Source: Lachnospiraceae bacterium (GTDB lineage: Bacteria; Bacillota; Clostridia; Lachnospirales; Lachnospiraceae). From it: DNA of 50,464 bases. Made by a program: the position numbers and the translations under genes. The notes under the pieces were generated by a model. That model did no database searches. It was not told where the DNA came from and worked only from the letters and a program-made list of their open reading frames with translations. Where the stretch lies: positions 1-50,464 of the forward strand of contig JAFYWF010000113.1 in the NCBI GenBank assembly GCA_017558145.1, written 5' to 3'. Below, piece after piece: positions 17,637 through 26,065 of the stretch (positions are counted from its first letter, which is position 1; every line of letters starts with the position of its first letter).

Positions 17637-20006
17637 TTGTCTTCCGGAGATTACGTAGATGCCTCTGTCATCTATTCCTCCAGTCTCGGTACCGGAGCTT
17701 TAAAAGCAAGCTTTAAAAATATACGAGCTCAGGCAAATACAGAAACTTCCTCTGTATTATTTGCACAATCCTTACCGATTCAGTCTGTTGGAAATTTAAA
17801 ATCTATGGAAATAAGAGGCTCTTTTGCCGGTGGTCTGAAACCGATTGTCAGATGTGTTTACATAGAACATGTGCAGGGAAATGTAATCAAAGATACTTTA
17901 TACGTTCCATTTAATAATGCCAGTCTGGCATTAGAAAAAGTAAGTGCTAACATTTCTTCCTTAGAAGCGTTAACACCGATGAAACAGATTGTACGCTTAC
18001 AGCCAAAAGAAGGAACATCCGCTCTCCTTACTCCGGAAAGCAGTGATATTGCAATTGCATTGCGCTACACCTCTTCTCTGGATCCTGAAAATACAAAAAT
18101 GGTATATCAATCACCTTACGTATTTTTAACAGACGTGGATTACACCATTCTTGACAACCGAGAACATATAGAAGTTCCATTCTATTTAAATGGTGTTGGA
18201 GAGATTGTTGGCCTTACAGTAATCAGTAGTGGTCCTACCGTGGAATTTGAAAATGCATTGATTACTAATTATCCAAAGCCAACTACAACTGATGGCAAAG
18301 AAAACGCTGTAACAACTCTTTTAGGCTCCTGCAGTATTGCAGAAAGCTTTGTTTCAACCAACATCATAAGTAAGATGATGAAAACATCAAAAGATGTTAC
18401 ACCGGTAACCTTTACCTTCACAACTCCAAAAGAGGATCTTGTAGCGGGTTGTGGTACTTCGGGACAAGTAGGAATGTTAATTACCTATACCGATTCTGCT
18501 AATAACCAGCAGATGTATCGTATTACAAATATTTTAGATTATCTTCCATTAGATAATCCACCTTTCCCAGATACTGTTACTTCTTTCAATATATTAATGA
18601 CAGATGTAGCATATTTGAACTCAATTACATTGACTCCTGCTACCGATGATTGGTTCTTAACGGAAGTAAATGCCAAAGTAACTACTTATGATAATGCAAA
18701 ACAAACAACAGTAAATAAAACAGCTGTTGTTAACCAATGGGCAAAAGCAGATAATTCTCTTACCATTGATATGAGACCGGATTCTGTGAATACCGATGGA
18801 CCTGTAATCAATAAAATTACCGGATTTTCCATTAGTGCATCTGCACAACAATCCAAAGTTTCTGCTTCTGCAAGTTCCGGAAATTCTCTTAACATTAAGG
18901 TAGTCGCCGGAGATTTGGTTAGCTTTACTCCTACCTTCCAAAAAGTTGGTAACCCTACTGCAAATATTAACTGGGCAGCTTATAACTATGAACAGTACTT
19001 TACTGATTACAATGATGGAAGTGCTACCTTTGCAGTTCCTACCGAAGAAACCATCACTAAGGAAGGGCTTCCAAGACAATTTACATTATCTGCTGTATGC
19101 TCTGAAAATAACTCTTTGGCAATTCCTATTACCATCGATGTGGTTTCTCAGCAAGACTTAGATAATGCAAAAGATAATACTGCAAAACTTACTATCGAAA
19201 CTCTTCAAGATAATCAAACGATCTCTACTGCTACTTATAACGAATCTGAAGAAATCAAGTTGGAAGTACCTGCAGTAAAAGCAACTTCTGACCAAGGCGT
19301 TGAATACTTGAAGCCGGTAGCTACGACTACCTTCAAATTTATTGCTTCGCTAGATAAAGAGACGGCTTTATTTAATGTCAGTGATAGTGACGGACGCATT
19401 GTAGATGGGGACTATGTATTAACAATTGAAGAAAATGACACAGATGTTTCTGACTGCTATTTAAAATTTAATGTTGCAGATGCAGATACAGAAAACACAT
19501 ATAGCATTACCATATCTGTAAAGTTGGTTGAAGAAACTCCGGAAGCAAAGACCATGGAAGTAGCGCTTATAACTTCCAATGGTGAAACCCTCATGACAAA
19601 CACCTTTGAGGAACATTCTGTAGTGAATATTCTTGCTTATAGTAGTGCCTCTGTGGGAGATACTTTATACTATCGTATAACTGGCAACAATGCCGCTCAA
19701 TCTTCTGTAAACGCAGTTGCAAACAGTTATGCATCTATGATTGGGGGACTAGATTCCGACACCGGTAAATTAATTACCATTCCATCATTAGATGAATTAA
19801 ATAATCATCTAAATAACGCCACAAACATACAGTATGGAGAAGCCATTCCTTTTGAATATGATGTAACTATAACTTTAAATGAAGGTGGTACTAATTCTGT
19901 TATTAACGGTCGAATTAAGATTTATGTAACTTACACTGATCCCAATTCACCTGCTACCGGAACTAGTTATATCGACACCGCTGGTGTTGCTTCGATTCTA
20001 GATTAA
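17637..20006 (+). CDS. Large beta-rich protein of unknown function, N-terminally incomplete
   Basis: 789 residues if read from the TTG at 17637; the frame is open back to 17592. No family was recognised. The composition is rich in T, S, N, D and V with few Cys, and the predicted structure is repeated beta-sandwich-like units, as in secreted or surface proteins of clostridia (for example YSITISVKLVEETPEAKTME, then FEYDVTITLNEGGTNSVING near the end). No signal peptide, LPXTG or membrane anchor is visible, but the start is lost and the C terminus ends TAGVASILD. It is followed by its own strong terminator. Its divergent neighbour is a membrane coiled-coil protein, so a shared surface role is possible but unproven. 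Confidence 0.6.
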   Translation: MSSGDYVDASVIYSSSLGTGALKASFKNIRAQANTETSSVLFAQSLPIQSVGNLKSMEIRGSFAGGLKPIVRCVYIEHVQGNVIKDTLYVPFNNASLALEKVSANISSLEALTPMKQIVRLQPKEGTSALLTPESSDIAIALRYTSSLDPENTKMVYQSPYVFLTDVDYTILDNREHIEVPFYLNGVGEIVGLTVISSGPTVEFENALITNYPKPTTTDGKENAVTTLLGSCSIAESFVSTNIISKMMKTSKDVTPVTFTFTTPKEDLVAGCGTSGQVGMLITYTDSANNQQMYRITNILDYLPLDNPPFPDTVTSFNILMTDVAYLNSITLTPATDDWFLTEVNAKVTTYDNAKQTTVNKTAVVNQWAKADNSLTIDMRPDSVNTDGPVINKITGFSISASAQQSKVSASASSGNSLNIKVVAGDLVSFTPTFQKVGNPTANINWAAYNYEQYFTDYNDGSATFAVPTEETITKEGLPRQFTLSAVCSENNSLAIPITIDVVSQQDLDNAKDNTAKLTIETLQDNQTISTATYNESEEIKLEVPAVKATSDQGVEYLKPVATTTFKFIASLDKETALFNVSDSDGRIVDGDYVLTIEENDTDVSDCYLKFNVADADTENTYSITISVKLVEETPEAKTMEVALITSNGETLMTNTFEEHSVVNILAYSSASVGDTLYYRITGNNAAQSSVNAVANSYASMIGGLDSDTGKLITIPSLDELNNHLNNATNIQYGEAIPFEYDVTITLNEGGTNSVINGRIKIYVTYTDPNSPATGTSYIDTAGVASILD

Positions 20007-20023
20007 TTTAAAAACATACTAAA

Positions 20024-20064
20024 ATAATATATGGAGGTATCCAATGGATACCTCCATATATTAT
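20024..20064 (+). terminator. Terminator after the large beta-rich gene
   Basis: A 19-bp perfect inverted repeat, arms 20024-20042 and 20046-20064, core TATGGAGGTATCC, with a three-base loop, followed by TTTCTTTT. Confidence 0.9.
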
Positions 20065-20077
20065 TTCTTTTAAAAAA

Positions 20078-20098
20078 GAGCTGTTACAACAACAGCTC
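20078..20098 (-). terminator. Terminator of the degV gene
   Basis: GAGCTGTT (20078-20085) pairs with AACAGCTC (20091-20098); on the minus strand the stem is followed by TTTTTT, 18 bases past the degV stop. Confidence 0.8.
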
Positions 20099-20115
20099 CT
20101 TGTACTTCTTTCTAC

Positions 20116-20958
20116 TTAAATTGTTACAATCACACCACCGTCTGCTGCGTATAAGCTGGCCACTCCGGCAGTGTCCATAATAATTACCTTTTTTATCAAG
20201 TCAGTTTTACTCAAAATCAAATCTCTGACAGTTTCTGCTCTTTTCAGATTATTACAATGGGTAATGACTAATTTTTCATGTCCTTCTTTTACCATTTTTT
20301 CTACAATCATCTCTGACATTTTTGCCAAAGCCTTCTTCACACCCACTGCCTGGCCTGCCTGTGCAATTTCTCCTTCAATAGCCTTTAAAATCGGTTTAAT
20401 ATTTAAAGTAGTGGCTGCCAAGGCTTTTAAACCTGTCAATCTTCCATTCTTTTTTAAGAAATCGAGATTATCTAAAACAAAGTATGTTTCCATCTCATCG
20501 CGGTATGTTTCCAACTGCTCCACGATTTCTTCAAAAGTATACTTTCCGCTTTCTTCTAATTCCATTGCTTTTAATGCAATCTGGCTTTCTCCTGGAGATG
20601 CTGTTTTAGAATCCACCACATGAATCTTCTTTTCACCATAAGTTTCTTCATATAAACTTTTCCCTAACATAGCACTATTGTAGCTACCACTTAATTTTGC
20701 AGTTAAGGTTACCACATAAACATGCTCTGCTTCTGTTTTATAGCTTTCCATAAATTTTTCAGGTGAAGGACAGGACGATCTTGGACAATCCTTAGAATTC
20801 GCTACTCTTCTTAAAAATTCTGCCTGATCAAATGTTTCATCATCTAAAACATGCCAATCATCTACCTGCAAACCTAAGGGAATACTCTCGAATCTTGGAT
20901 CATTTTTTAATTCTTCCGGTAATTCACAACAACTGTCAACTACAATTTTATAACTCAT
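20116..20958 (-). CDS. DegV-family fatty-acid-binding protein
   Basis: 280 residues from the ATG at 20958, which has GGAGG upstream; a GTG at 20979 has none. DegV hallmarks are MSYKIVVDSCCELPEEL, the SGSYNSA loop in TAKLSGSYNSAML, and VDSKTASPGES. DegV/FakB proteins bind fatty acids and present them to the FakA kinase in Firmicutes; no fakA is nearby, and several paralogues per genome are normal. The specific ligand is unknown. Confidence 0.9.
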   Translation of the reverse strand: MSYKIVVDSCCELPEELKNDPRFESIPLGLQVDDWHVLDDETFDQAEFLRRVANSKDCPRSSCPSPEKFMESYKTEAEHVYVVTLTAKLSGSYNSAMLGKSLYEETYGEKKIHVVDSKTASPGESQIALKAMELEESGKYTFEEIVEQLETYRDEMETYFVLDNLDFLKKNGRLTGLKALAATTLNIKPILKAIEGEIAQAGQAVGVKKALAKMSEMIVEKMVKEGHEKLVITHCNNLKRAETVRDLILSKTDLIKKVIIMDTAGVASLYAADGGVIVTI

Positions 20959-21046
20959 CCTTTTCCTCCATTTATACACGTAGTTTTCATTTCTACTTAT
21001 GTTACCACTTTTACAAAAAATCGTAAAGTGAATTTCGCATACTTCA

Positions 21047-21499
21047 CTAAAATGGTTTATCGCATCCTTTGCTCAAATTTGAATTATGATAACAACGATC
21101 ATATGTCACATCTTTATCAAACCACTCCGGAGGACAGAACTCTTTTGCCTGTTCTTCACTTTCAAACTCTACTTCTGCAATCACTAAAGATTCGTATGGT
21201 TTTTCAAAAATATCCAACTCAATTGTAAATTGTTCATACGGAATCAGATATCTCTTTTTACGAATTACAATTCCGTCTGCTTTTTTGACTAAATGATCAT
21301 ATGCTTCCATTGTTAGCGGTAAATTATATTCCTCTCTTGCAAGCATTCCTTTTCCTTTATAAGTCAGATAATAAGCATCGTCCTCTTTTCGTACACGTAC
21401 CACAGGTTCGGTATTTAAATACCCCTGTTCCATAACATGAAATGAATACTTACTCAAATCCGGCATTTCTTTTACTGTAAACTTACGTTCAATTTCCAT
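21047..21499 (-). CDS. CYTH-domain protein
   Basis: 150 residues from the ATG at 21499, which follows GGGGGA. The N-terminal ExExK motif reads EIERKF; basic and acidic residues in VVRVRKEDDAYYLTYKG, EEYNLPL, IRKKRYLI and ELDIFE, AEVEFES line the family's triphosphate tunnel. CYTH enzymes hydrolyse tripolyphosphate or other triphosphates, or rarely make cyclic AMP. The substrate here is unknown. The C terminus of the preceding gene overlaps the longer possible start, so the two are close in one transcript. Confidence 0.88.
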   Translation of the reverse strand: MEIERKFTVKEMPDLSKYSFHVMEQGYLNTEPVVRVRKEDDAYYLTYKGKGMLAREEYNLPLTMEAYDHLVKKADGIVIRKKRYLIPYEQFTIELDIFEKPYESLVIAEVEFESEEQAKEFCPPEWFDKDVTYDRCYHNSNLSKGCDKPF

Positions 21500-21533
21500 A
21501 AATCCCCCATAGGTACTATTGCACCATTTTTTG

Positions 21534-22037
21534 TTACACTTCTTCAAAATCAATCCCTGTCATAGTTAAAAAACGACGAAATGCATTATCCCACAACAAA
21601 TCCGCTGTTTTATCCATTAGAAATGTAGAAAAAGATGTTCCTGTTGTCAAAAGTAATCCACTTGCATCATACTTAATGGTTACGACAAAGGCTTTTAAAC
21701 TTTCTGCATAACTCATAGCTCCACCTTCTTCCAACAAAGTATATGCATCTTCCGGTTTTTTATGAAGTATGATTTTCATAAAAATGGGAACCTTTTTTCC
21801 CTTAATCAATTGAAAACAGATTCCCTTCATATCTTTCCACTGGGAATACTCATAGGGAAACACTTCTTTGTCTTCCAACTCCTCCTTTGTATAAAAATCA
21901 CGATTCTGGTAACCTTCTATCGCAAAGGTATTATAGGTATGAATCTGTGCTTCTTCTAACAAAAAAGAATCAAAAGTATCGGCATTTAATAATTTTGCCA
22001 TAAATGTTTTTACATCTTTAATCTGTATTGCCAGCAT
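21534..22037 (-). CDS. DUF5721-like protein of unknown function
   Basis: 167 residues, soluble, no signal peptide or membrane helix. From overall sequence (MLAIQIKDVKTFMAKLL, then GYQNRDFYTKEE, and the C-terminal RRFLTMTGIDFEEV) it resembles a short family found mainly in Lachnospiraceae and annotated DUF5721; I give this from memory with moderate certainty. It lies between mtnA and the CYTH gene on the same strand, 12 bases after mtnA, and is probably co-transcribed with both. Confidence 0.7.
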   Translation of the reverse strand: MLAIQIKDVKTFMAKLLNADTFDSFLLEEAQIHTYNTFAIEGYQNRDFYTKEELEDKEVFPYEYSQWKDMKGICFQLIKGKKVPIFMKIILHKKPEDAYTLLEEGGAMSYAESLKAFVVTIKYDASGLLLTTGTSFSTFLMDKTADLLWDNAFRRFLTMTGIDFEEV

Positions 22038-22049
22038 AAATATCCTCTT

Positions 22050-23135
22050 TTATTTCTTTGCTTCTTCTTTCTTTTTGAAGATTTCTTTCAAGCTTTCTGT
22101 ATAAGGCGCCCTAGCCACTCCGAATTCTGTTACAATTCCATCAATCAGATCATTATCTGTAACATCAAATGCCGGATTAAATACTTTTACGCCTTCCGGT
22201 GCCATACGTTCTTTATACCACATTTCTGTAATTTCTTCCGGTTTTCTTTCCTCGATTGGAATTAAGGAACCGCTTTCTAAACTCATATCGATGGTAGAAG
22301 TTGGAGCACAAACGTAAAAAGGCACACCATAACGTTTTGCTACCGTAGCTACTACACTGGTACCAATTTTATTAGCAGTATCTCCATTGGCTGCCACTCT
22401 GTCACAACCTACAAATACAGCATTGACCCAACCGTTTTTCATTACCATGGCAGACATATTATCACAAATGACAGTAACATCAACACCTGAAGAATGAAGT
22501 TCATAAGCTGTCAGTCTTGCTCCTTGAAGCAATGGTCTTGTTTCATCGGCAAAAACGTGGAAATTATAGCCTCTTTCCTGACCTAAATAAATAGGTGCTG
22601 TAGCTGTTCCATATTTGCTGGTTGCCAACTGTCCTGCATTACAATGAGTCAAAATACCATCGCCTGGTTTTACAAGTTCTAAGCCGTATTCCCCAATCAT
22701 CTTGCAAACCCAGGTATCTTCTTCCTTAATTGCAAGAGCTTCTTTCAATAAAATATCTAATAATTCATCTTTGTATTTGTCTTTATTCGCCACACAAACA
22801 GCATCCATACGTTTTAATGCCCAAGACAGATTAACCGCTGTAGGTCTGGAAGAATCCAAATAATCTCTCTGCTTTGCAAACTCTTCATAAAATGCATCAA
22901 AATTATCAGCTTCAATTTGAGTTGCCAATATATAAATACCAAAAGCTGCAGATACACCAATCGCCGGGGCTCCTCTTACTTGTAATAAATAAATGGCATC
23001 CCAAATTTCTTTTGCAGTAGACAAACGAAGAATTTCTGTTTTTCCCGGTAATTTCGTTTGGTCAATAATCAAAAGCTCTTTTGTTGCAATGTCAATATCC
23101 ACAGTTTCGTATTCCATGATATTTTTTGTACTCAT
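22050..23135 (-). CDS. mtnA: S-methyl-5-thioribose-1-phosphate isomerase
   Basis: 361 residues from the ATG at 23135, which has GGGGAGG upstream; the frame is open to a further start at 23171 without such a site. Family marks: LRGAP-like [15 protein letters not shown], the catalytic Cys in [10 protein letters not shown], and the Asp in [18 protein letters not shown]. The enzyme isomerises methylthioribose-1-phosphate to the ribulose form in methionine salvage; close relatives act on ribose-1,5-bisphosphate or 5-deoxyribose-1-phosphate. No other salvage gene is in the window, so salvage of another 5-deoxypentose is possible. Confidence 0.9.
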   Translation of the reverse strand: MSTKNIMEYETVDIDIATKELLIIDQTKLPGKTEILRLSTAKEIWDAIYLLQVRGAPAIGVSAAFGIYILATQIEADNFDAFYEEFAKQRDYLDSSRPTAVNLSWALKRMDAVCVANKDKYKDELLDILLKEALAIKEEDTWVCKMIGEYGLELVKPGDGILTHCNAGQLATSKYGTATAPIYLGQERGYNFHVFADETRPLLQGARLTAYELHSSGVDVTVICDNMSAMVMKNGWVNAVFVGCDRVAANGDTANKIGTSVVATVAKRYGVPFYVCAPTSTIDMSLESGSLIPIEERKPEEITEMWYKERMAPEGVKVFNPAFDVTDNDLIDGIVTEFGVARAPYTESLKEIFKKKEEAKK

Positions 23136-23172
23136 ATTTTCTTCCTCCCCTTCTTGCTGCCAAAGTTTCACA

Positions 23173-24162
23173 CTACTCTATTTCTTTTGTTATTTTGGCA
23201 TTTTTAATTTTATCTATAAAATGTGGCACTAATTTTTCTACATATTCCAAGGGACAAGTTTCTACTGCCTCTATCATTTTCTGATAAGTTGTAAAACCAA
23301 AAATCTTTCTCACAACTTCTATTGTTTCCTCAAACGGAATCGCTTTTTCATCCATCATAATTCGTACAAACTCAGGAATCAGAAATGCCATATATTTTCC
23401 TTCTATACCAATCACTGCATATTGATCCATCCTACGCAAATCATATTGATTAGCTCGCATTTGCTGTAGAATCAAACGAGCAGCACAATGACACAGAAAA
23501 TAATCGTAATAGATTTGTGCTTCTTCTTCTCCCATAGCATCCTCAATTTCCAAGTCAAACAAATGAAATTTGTATATGCCCTTATCTTTTCCTACTACAT
23601 CTAAATCATAGTAACATACTTTGGTTTTTATCTTTTCCAATGCTATACTAAAAGACATATCTTGTTTTACCAACCATGATTTTTCCGGCTGATACGGCAC
23701 ATATTCTGTATTCTTATCTTCATATTTTTTAATTTGACGAATCCCTATGGCCTCCGAAGGCAATCCATATTGAGCGCTTTGTTCAAAAAACTTATAGGTA
23801 GTCTCCTCAAAAGACTCCTGGCGTCCCAAATATTCTTTTTCTACTTCATTTATAGATTCTAAATCATGATTCTTACTAACAAGAACCCCTTTCATAATTT
23901 CGTAAATTCCCAGATTTCTGAGATTACTTTCCAGGAAACTCCCTTTACCAAAACCACTGGATATATAATAATATTTCTTTTCTGCAATACTTTTGATATA
24001 TGTCTCTATTAACCTTTTTACCATAAAGATAACAACAATATATACCTCCTCTGCATTTAATGCAGAAATTTCCTTTTCATACATGGTTGCCGATATGTCT
24101 TCTAATTGTTTGTCCATATTTAAAATCAAGACATCTCGTAGCAACTTTCCTTGTGATAACAT
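23173..24162 (-). CDS. Glycogen phosphorylase-like protein, N-terminal half only
   Basis: 329 residues. It aligns by eye with the N-terminal domain of GT35 glycogen phosphorylase: residues 61-88 ([10 protein letters not shown], then NLRNLGIYE) match the YYLSxEF-NNLxNLGxYD block, and residues 262-320 ([31 protein letters not shown]) match the IPELMRxLxDE, KTFAYTNHT, EKLLPRH block. The family's QLNDTHP is replaced by VIGIEGKYM. The protein stops where a phosphorylase would continue for about 450 residues, so the PLP lysine and most of the active site are absent. The frame is clean, with AAAGGTG upstream, and mtnA starts right after it, so this is a shortened paralogue rather than a fresh break. 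A binding or regulatory role is possible. Confidence 0.7.
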   Translation of the reverse strand: MLSQGKLLRDVLILNMDKQLEDISATMYEKEISALNAEEVYIVVIFMVKRLIETYIKSIAEKKYYYISSGFGKGSFLESNLRNLGIYEIMKGVLVSKNHDLESINEVEKEYLGRQESFEETTYKFFEQSAQYGLPSEAIGIRQIKKYEDKNTEYVPYQPEKSWLVKQDMSFSIALEKIKTKVCYYDLDVVGKDKGIYKFHLFDLEIEDAMGEEEAQIYYDYFLCHCAARLILQQMRANQYDLRRMDQYAVIGIEGKYMAFLIPEFVRIMMDEKAIPFEETIEVVRKIFGFTTYQKMIEAVETCPLEYVEKLVPHFIDKIKNAKITKEIE

Positions 24163-24215
24163 CCCTTCACCTTTCTACTAAGTTAAATTAAAATTATTAC
24201 TAAAATAGCATTATG

Positions 24216-24229
24216 AGAAAACGCTTTCT
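24216..24229. promoter_or_regulatory. cre-like catabolite control site
   Basis: AGAAAACGCTTTCT, near-palindromic; on the minus strand AGAAAGCGTTTTCT agrees with the CcpA cre consensus TGAAARCGNTTTCA except at the two outermost bases. It lies about 55-68 bases upstream of the phosphorylase-like gene, a position compatible with carbon catabolite control. Confidence 0.5.
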
Positions 24230-24373
24230 ACAACATTATCTCATGGTACACACTAAACTTAGGCTATAAAAAAAGGGGATGAAAAATACCAGTAAGATAA
24301 TTATGTGACTCTTCTACATTAAATACTTGACTGTTATTTTACCAACAACCCTTTTCTAAATTTCTCTATTGCC

Positions 24374-24736
24374 TTATGCATTTAAACACTTATCAATTAC
24401 TGAAATAACATCGCTACCTTCGTATGGCTTAGAAATAAAATCTGCTGCACCACTTTTGATTGCAAGAATCATTTTTTCTTTCTGTCCTGCAGCTGTAATC
24501 ATAATTGCCACTGCATTTTCATCAAATTTTCTAATTAAACGAAGTGCCTCTAAACCATCCATTTTAGGCATGGTGATATCTAATGTTACTACTTCAGGTT
24601 TTAACTCCTGATATTTTAAATATCCATCTTCTCCATCCACAGCCTCGCCAACGATGGTATGTCCTGCTTCTTCCAAAATTCTTCTTAAAATTTTTCTGGA
24701 AGTTCTGGAATCGTCCACAATTAAAATGTTTGCCAT
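24374..24736 (-). CDS. CheY-like single-domain response regulator
   Basis: 120 residues, receiver domain only: acidic pocket DD at 8-9, phospho-acceptor Asp53 in TLDITMPKMDG, Thr in MITAAG and Lys in FISKPYEG. It has no output domain, so it should act by protein contact, as CheY does at the flagellar motor. It follows the CheX-like gene by 13 bases on the same strand, so phosphatase and target are probably made together. No histidine kinase or flagellar gene is nearby. Confidence 0.92.
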   Translation of the reverse strand: MANILIVDDSRTSRKILRRILEEAGHTIVGEAVDGEDGYLKYQELKPEVVTLDITMPKMDGLEALRLIRKFDENAVAIMITAAGQKEKMILAIKSGAADFISKPYEGSDVISVIDKCLNA

Positions 24737-24749
24737 ATAGTTATCCTTC

Positions 24750-25637
24750 CTATTTCATCACAATTTCTTTACCAAGGGCAATAATATAATCCACTTTTTT
24801 CCCTAAGATACGAAGAGGTAAAATTAACATTTCCTCTGCTTCCACTGCTTCTACATCCATAGCATAAAATGGTGGGCATAAATCTAATGTACTGTCCATA
24901 TGCTCCATACTTGTTGCACACAGTCCATTGATACAATTTACCACCTCTGCAATAGCATCCAATGCGTCTTCATCTACCACATTAAAGGTTTCCTGACCAT
25001 ACACAGAAGCCATACTACACATAGCACTTCCCCTAGCTACAAAACCTGTTGTATATCCGGGATTTCCTGTTACTTGCTGTATTGCACCATTCTGAATCTC
25101 TCTTCGTCTTGCCAGATATCCTCTTCCTACACAAACATCTACATCAATAAGACGCATAATGGTTCTAACAGCCACACTTGCTATTTTTTCATATTTTTGT
25201 CCTTCCAACGGTAAGAATAAATGTAAAATCTGGTCAATATCCCCACTTTTTAATTTTTCCATATCAGAAGAGGTAAAATTATTGTCATATTGAAAATCAA
25301 TGGCAAGTTGTTCTAACTGTTCAATCAACATTAGTTGTTGATTTTCCAGTGCCTGTGCAAAAGCAAGATATTCGTTTCCTTGTTTTTTCAATAGTGTTTC
25401 TACCTGTCCTTCTGTAAGATATCCTTCTTCAATAGCGATATCCCCAAAACGCATGTCCATAATTGCCTGCAAACGATTGACTCTCTCTGCTTCTTCCTGT
25501 GTCATCAATCCTTCAGCCACAGCTATAATACCTAATTTTGCACGCACTTTTCTGTGCTCTGCCAACAAATCATACAATTGTTCTTCTGTCAGCCAACCGG
25601 AATCTTTCAAGTAATTTCCTACAATACTAGCAATCAT
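24750..25637 (-). CDS. CheX/CheC-like phosphatase with N-terminal helical repeats
   Basis: 295 residues. The N-terminal part (about 1-90) carries two repeats of the kind found in MshEN/type II secretion ATPase N domains (KLGIIAVAEGLMTQEEAERV and RFGDIAIEEGYLTEGQVETL), which in other proteins can bind c-di-GMP. The C-terminal part (about 145-290) resembles CheX: the E-x-x-N catalytic pair is Glu231/Asn234 in AEVVNCINGL, followed by the LCPPFY segment. CheX removes phosphate from CheY, and a CheY gene follows directly. Domain calls are by eye; the c-di-GMP link is inference. Confidence 0.75.
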   Translation of the reverse strand: MIASIVGNYLKDSGWLTEEQLYDLLAEHRKVRAKLGIIAVAEGLMTQEEAERVNRLQAIMDMRFGDIAIEEGYLTEGQVETLLKKQGNEYLAFAQALENQQLMLIEQLEQLAIDFQYDNNFTSSDMEKLKSGDIDQILHLFLPLEGQKYEKIASVAVRTIMRLIDVDVCVGRGYLARRREIQNGAIQQVTGNPGYTTGFVARGSAMCSMASVYGQETFNVVDEDALDAIAEVVNCINGLCATSMEHMDSTLDLCPPFYAMDVEAVEAEEMLILPLRILGKKVDYIIALGKEIVMK

Positions 25638-25923
25638 GTCTTATCCTCCCGTTTTTTAAAGAAAAGGGCAACTCTGTACTGAAGAATTACCCTGTCAAAA
25701 TATCTAGTCTATTATCTTCAAATAACGATACTATTAGGAAAATTATAGCAAAATATATTTTATTATACAAGAATGTTTTCTGAATATTCAATCAAATTTC
25801 TACAAATTAATTGGAGAAAGGACAATATTAGTTTTCAATCAAATTATAAATTATTTAAAATTAACATTTGACATTCTTTAACAGATGAAGTATACTTTAA
25901 ATGTTGTTTCGCAAGAAACATAT
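25638..25923 (+). promoter_or_regulatory. Intergenic with strong tRNA-Leu promoter
   Basis: An AT-rich gap. TTGACA (25868-25873) and TATACT (25891-25896) are separated by exactly 17 bases and lie about 28 bases before tRNA-Leu, a near-perfect sigma-A promoter. Nothing else was recognised in the gap apart from the CGGGAGGAT ribosome binding site of the leftward CheX-like gene at its left end. Confidence 0.85.
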
Positions 25924-26003
25924 GCGGATGTGGCGGAACTGGCAGACGCGCTAGACTTAGGATCTAGTGGGAGACCGTGCAGGTTCGATTCCTGTCATCC
26001 GCA
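25924..26003 (+). tRNA. tRNA-Leu (TAG anticodon)
   Basis: Acceptor arms GCGGATG and CATCCGC with discriminator A. The anticodon stem CTAGA/TCTAG encloses the loop CTTAGGA, anticodon TAG. A variable arm of the class II type (GTGGGAGACCGTGC) precedes the T arm with GTTCGATTC. CCA is not encoded. A glycosyltransferase gene starts 62 bases downstream. Confidence 0.95.
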
Positions 26004-26065
26004 GTATAGGGAAACATTGTAGATATAATATCTGCAATGTTTTTTTTGTAAGTAGGAGAATCTTT

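Noticed and set aside
17637..20006. Phage tail or structural protein
   Set aside because: No other phage gene is nearby, flanking genes are ordinary chromosomal ones, and the composition fits a surface protein equally well.
25967..26065. Longer N terminus of the glycosyltransferase
   Set aside because: This start lies inside tRNA-Leu; the ATG at 26066 has a ribosome binding site and begins the conserved domain.
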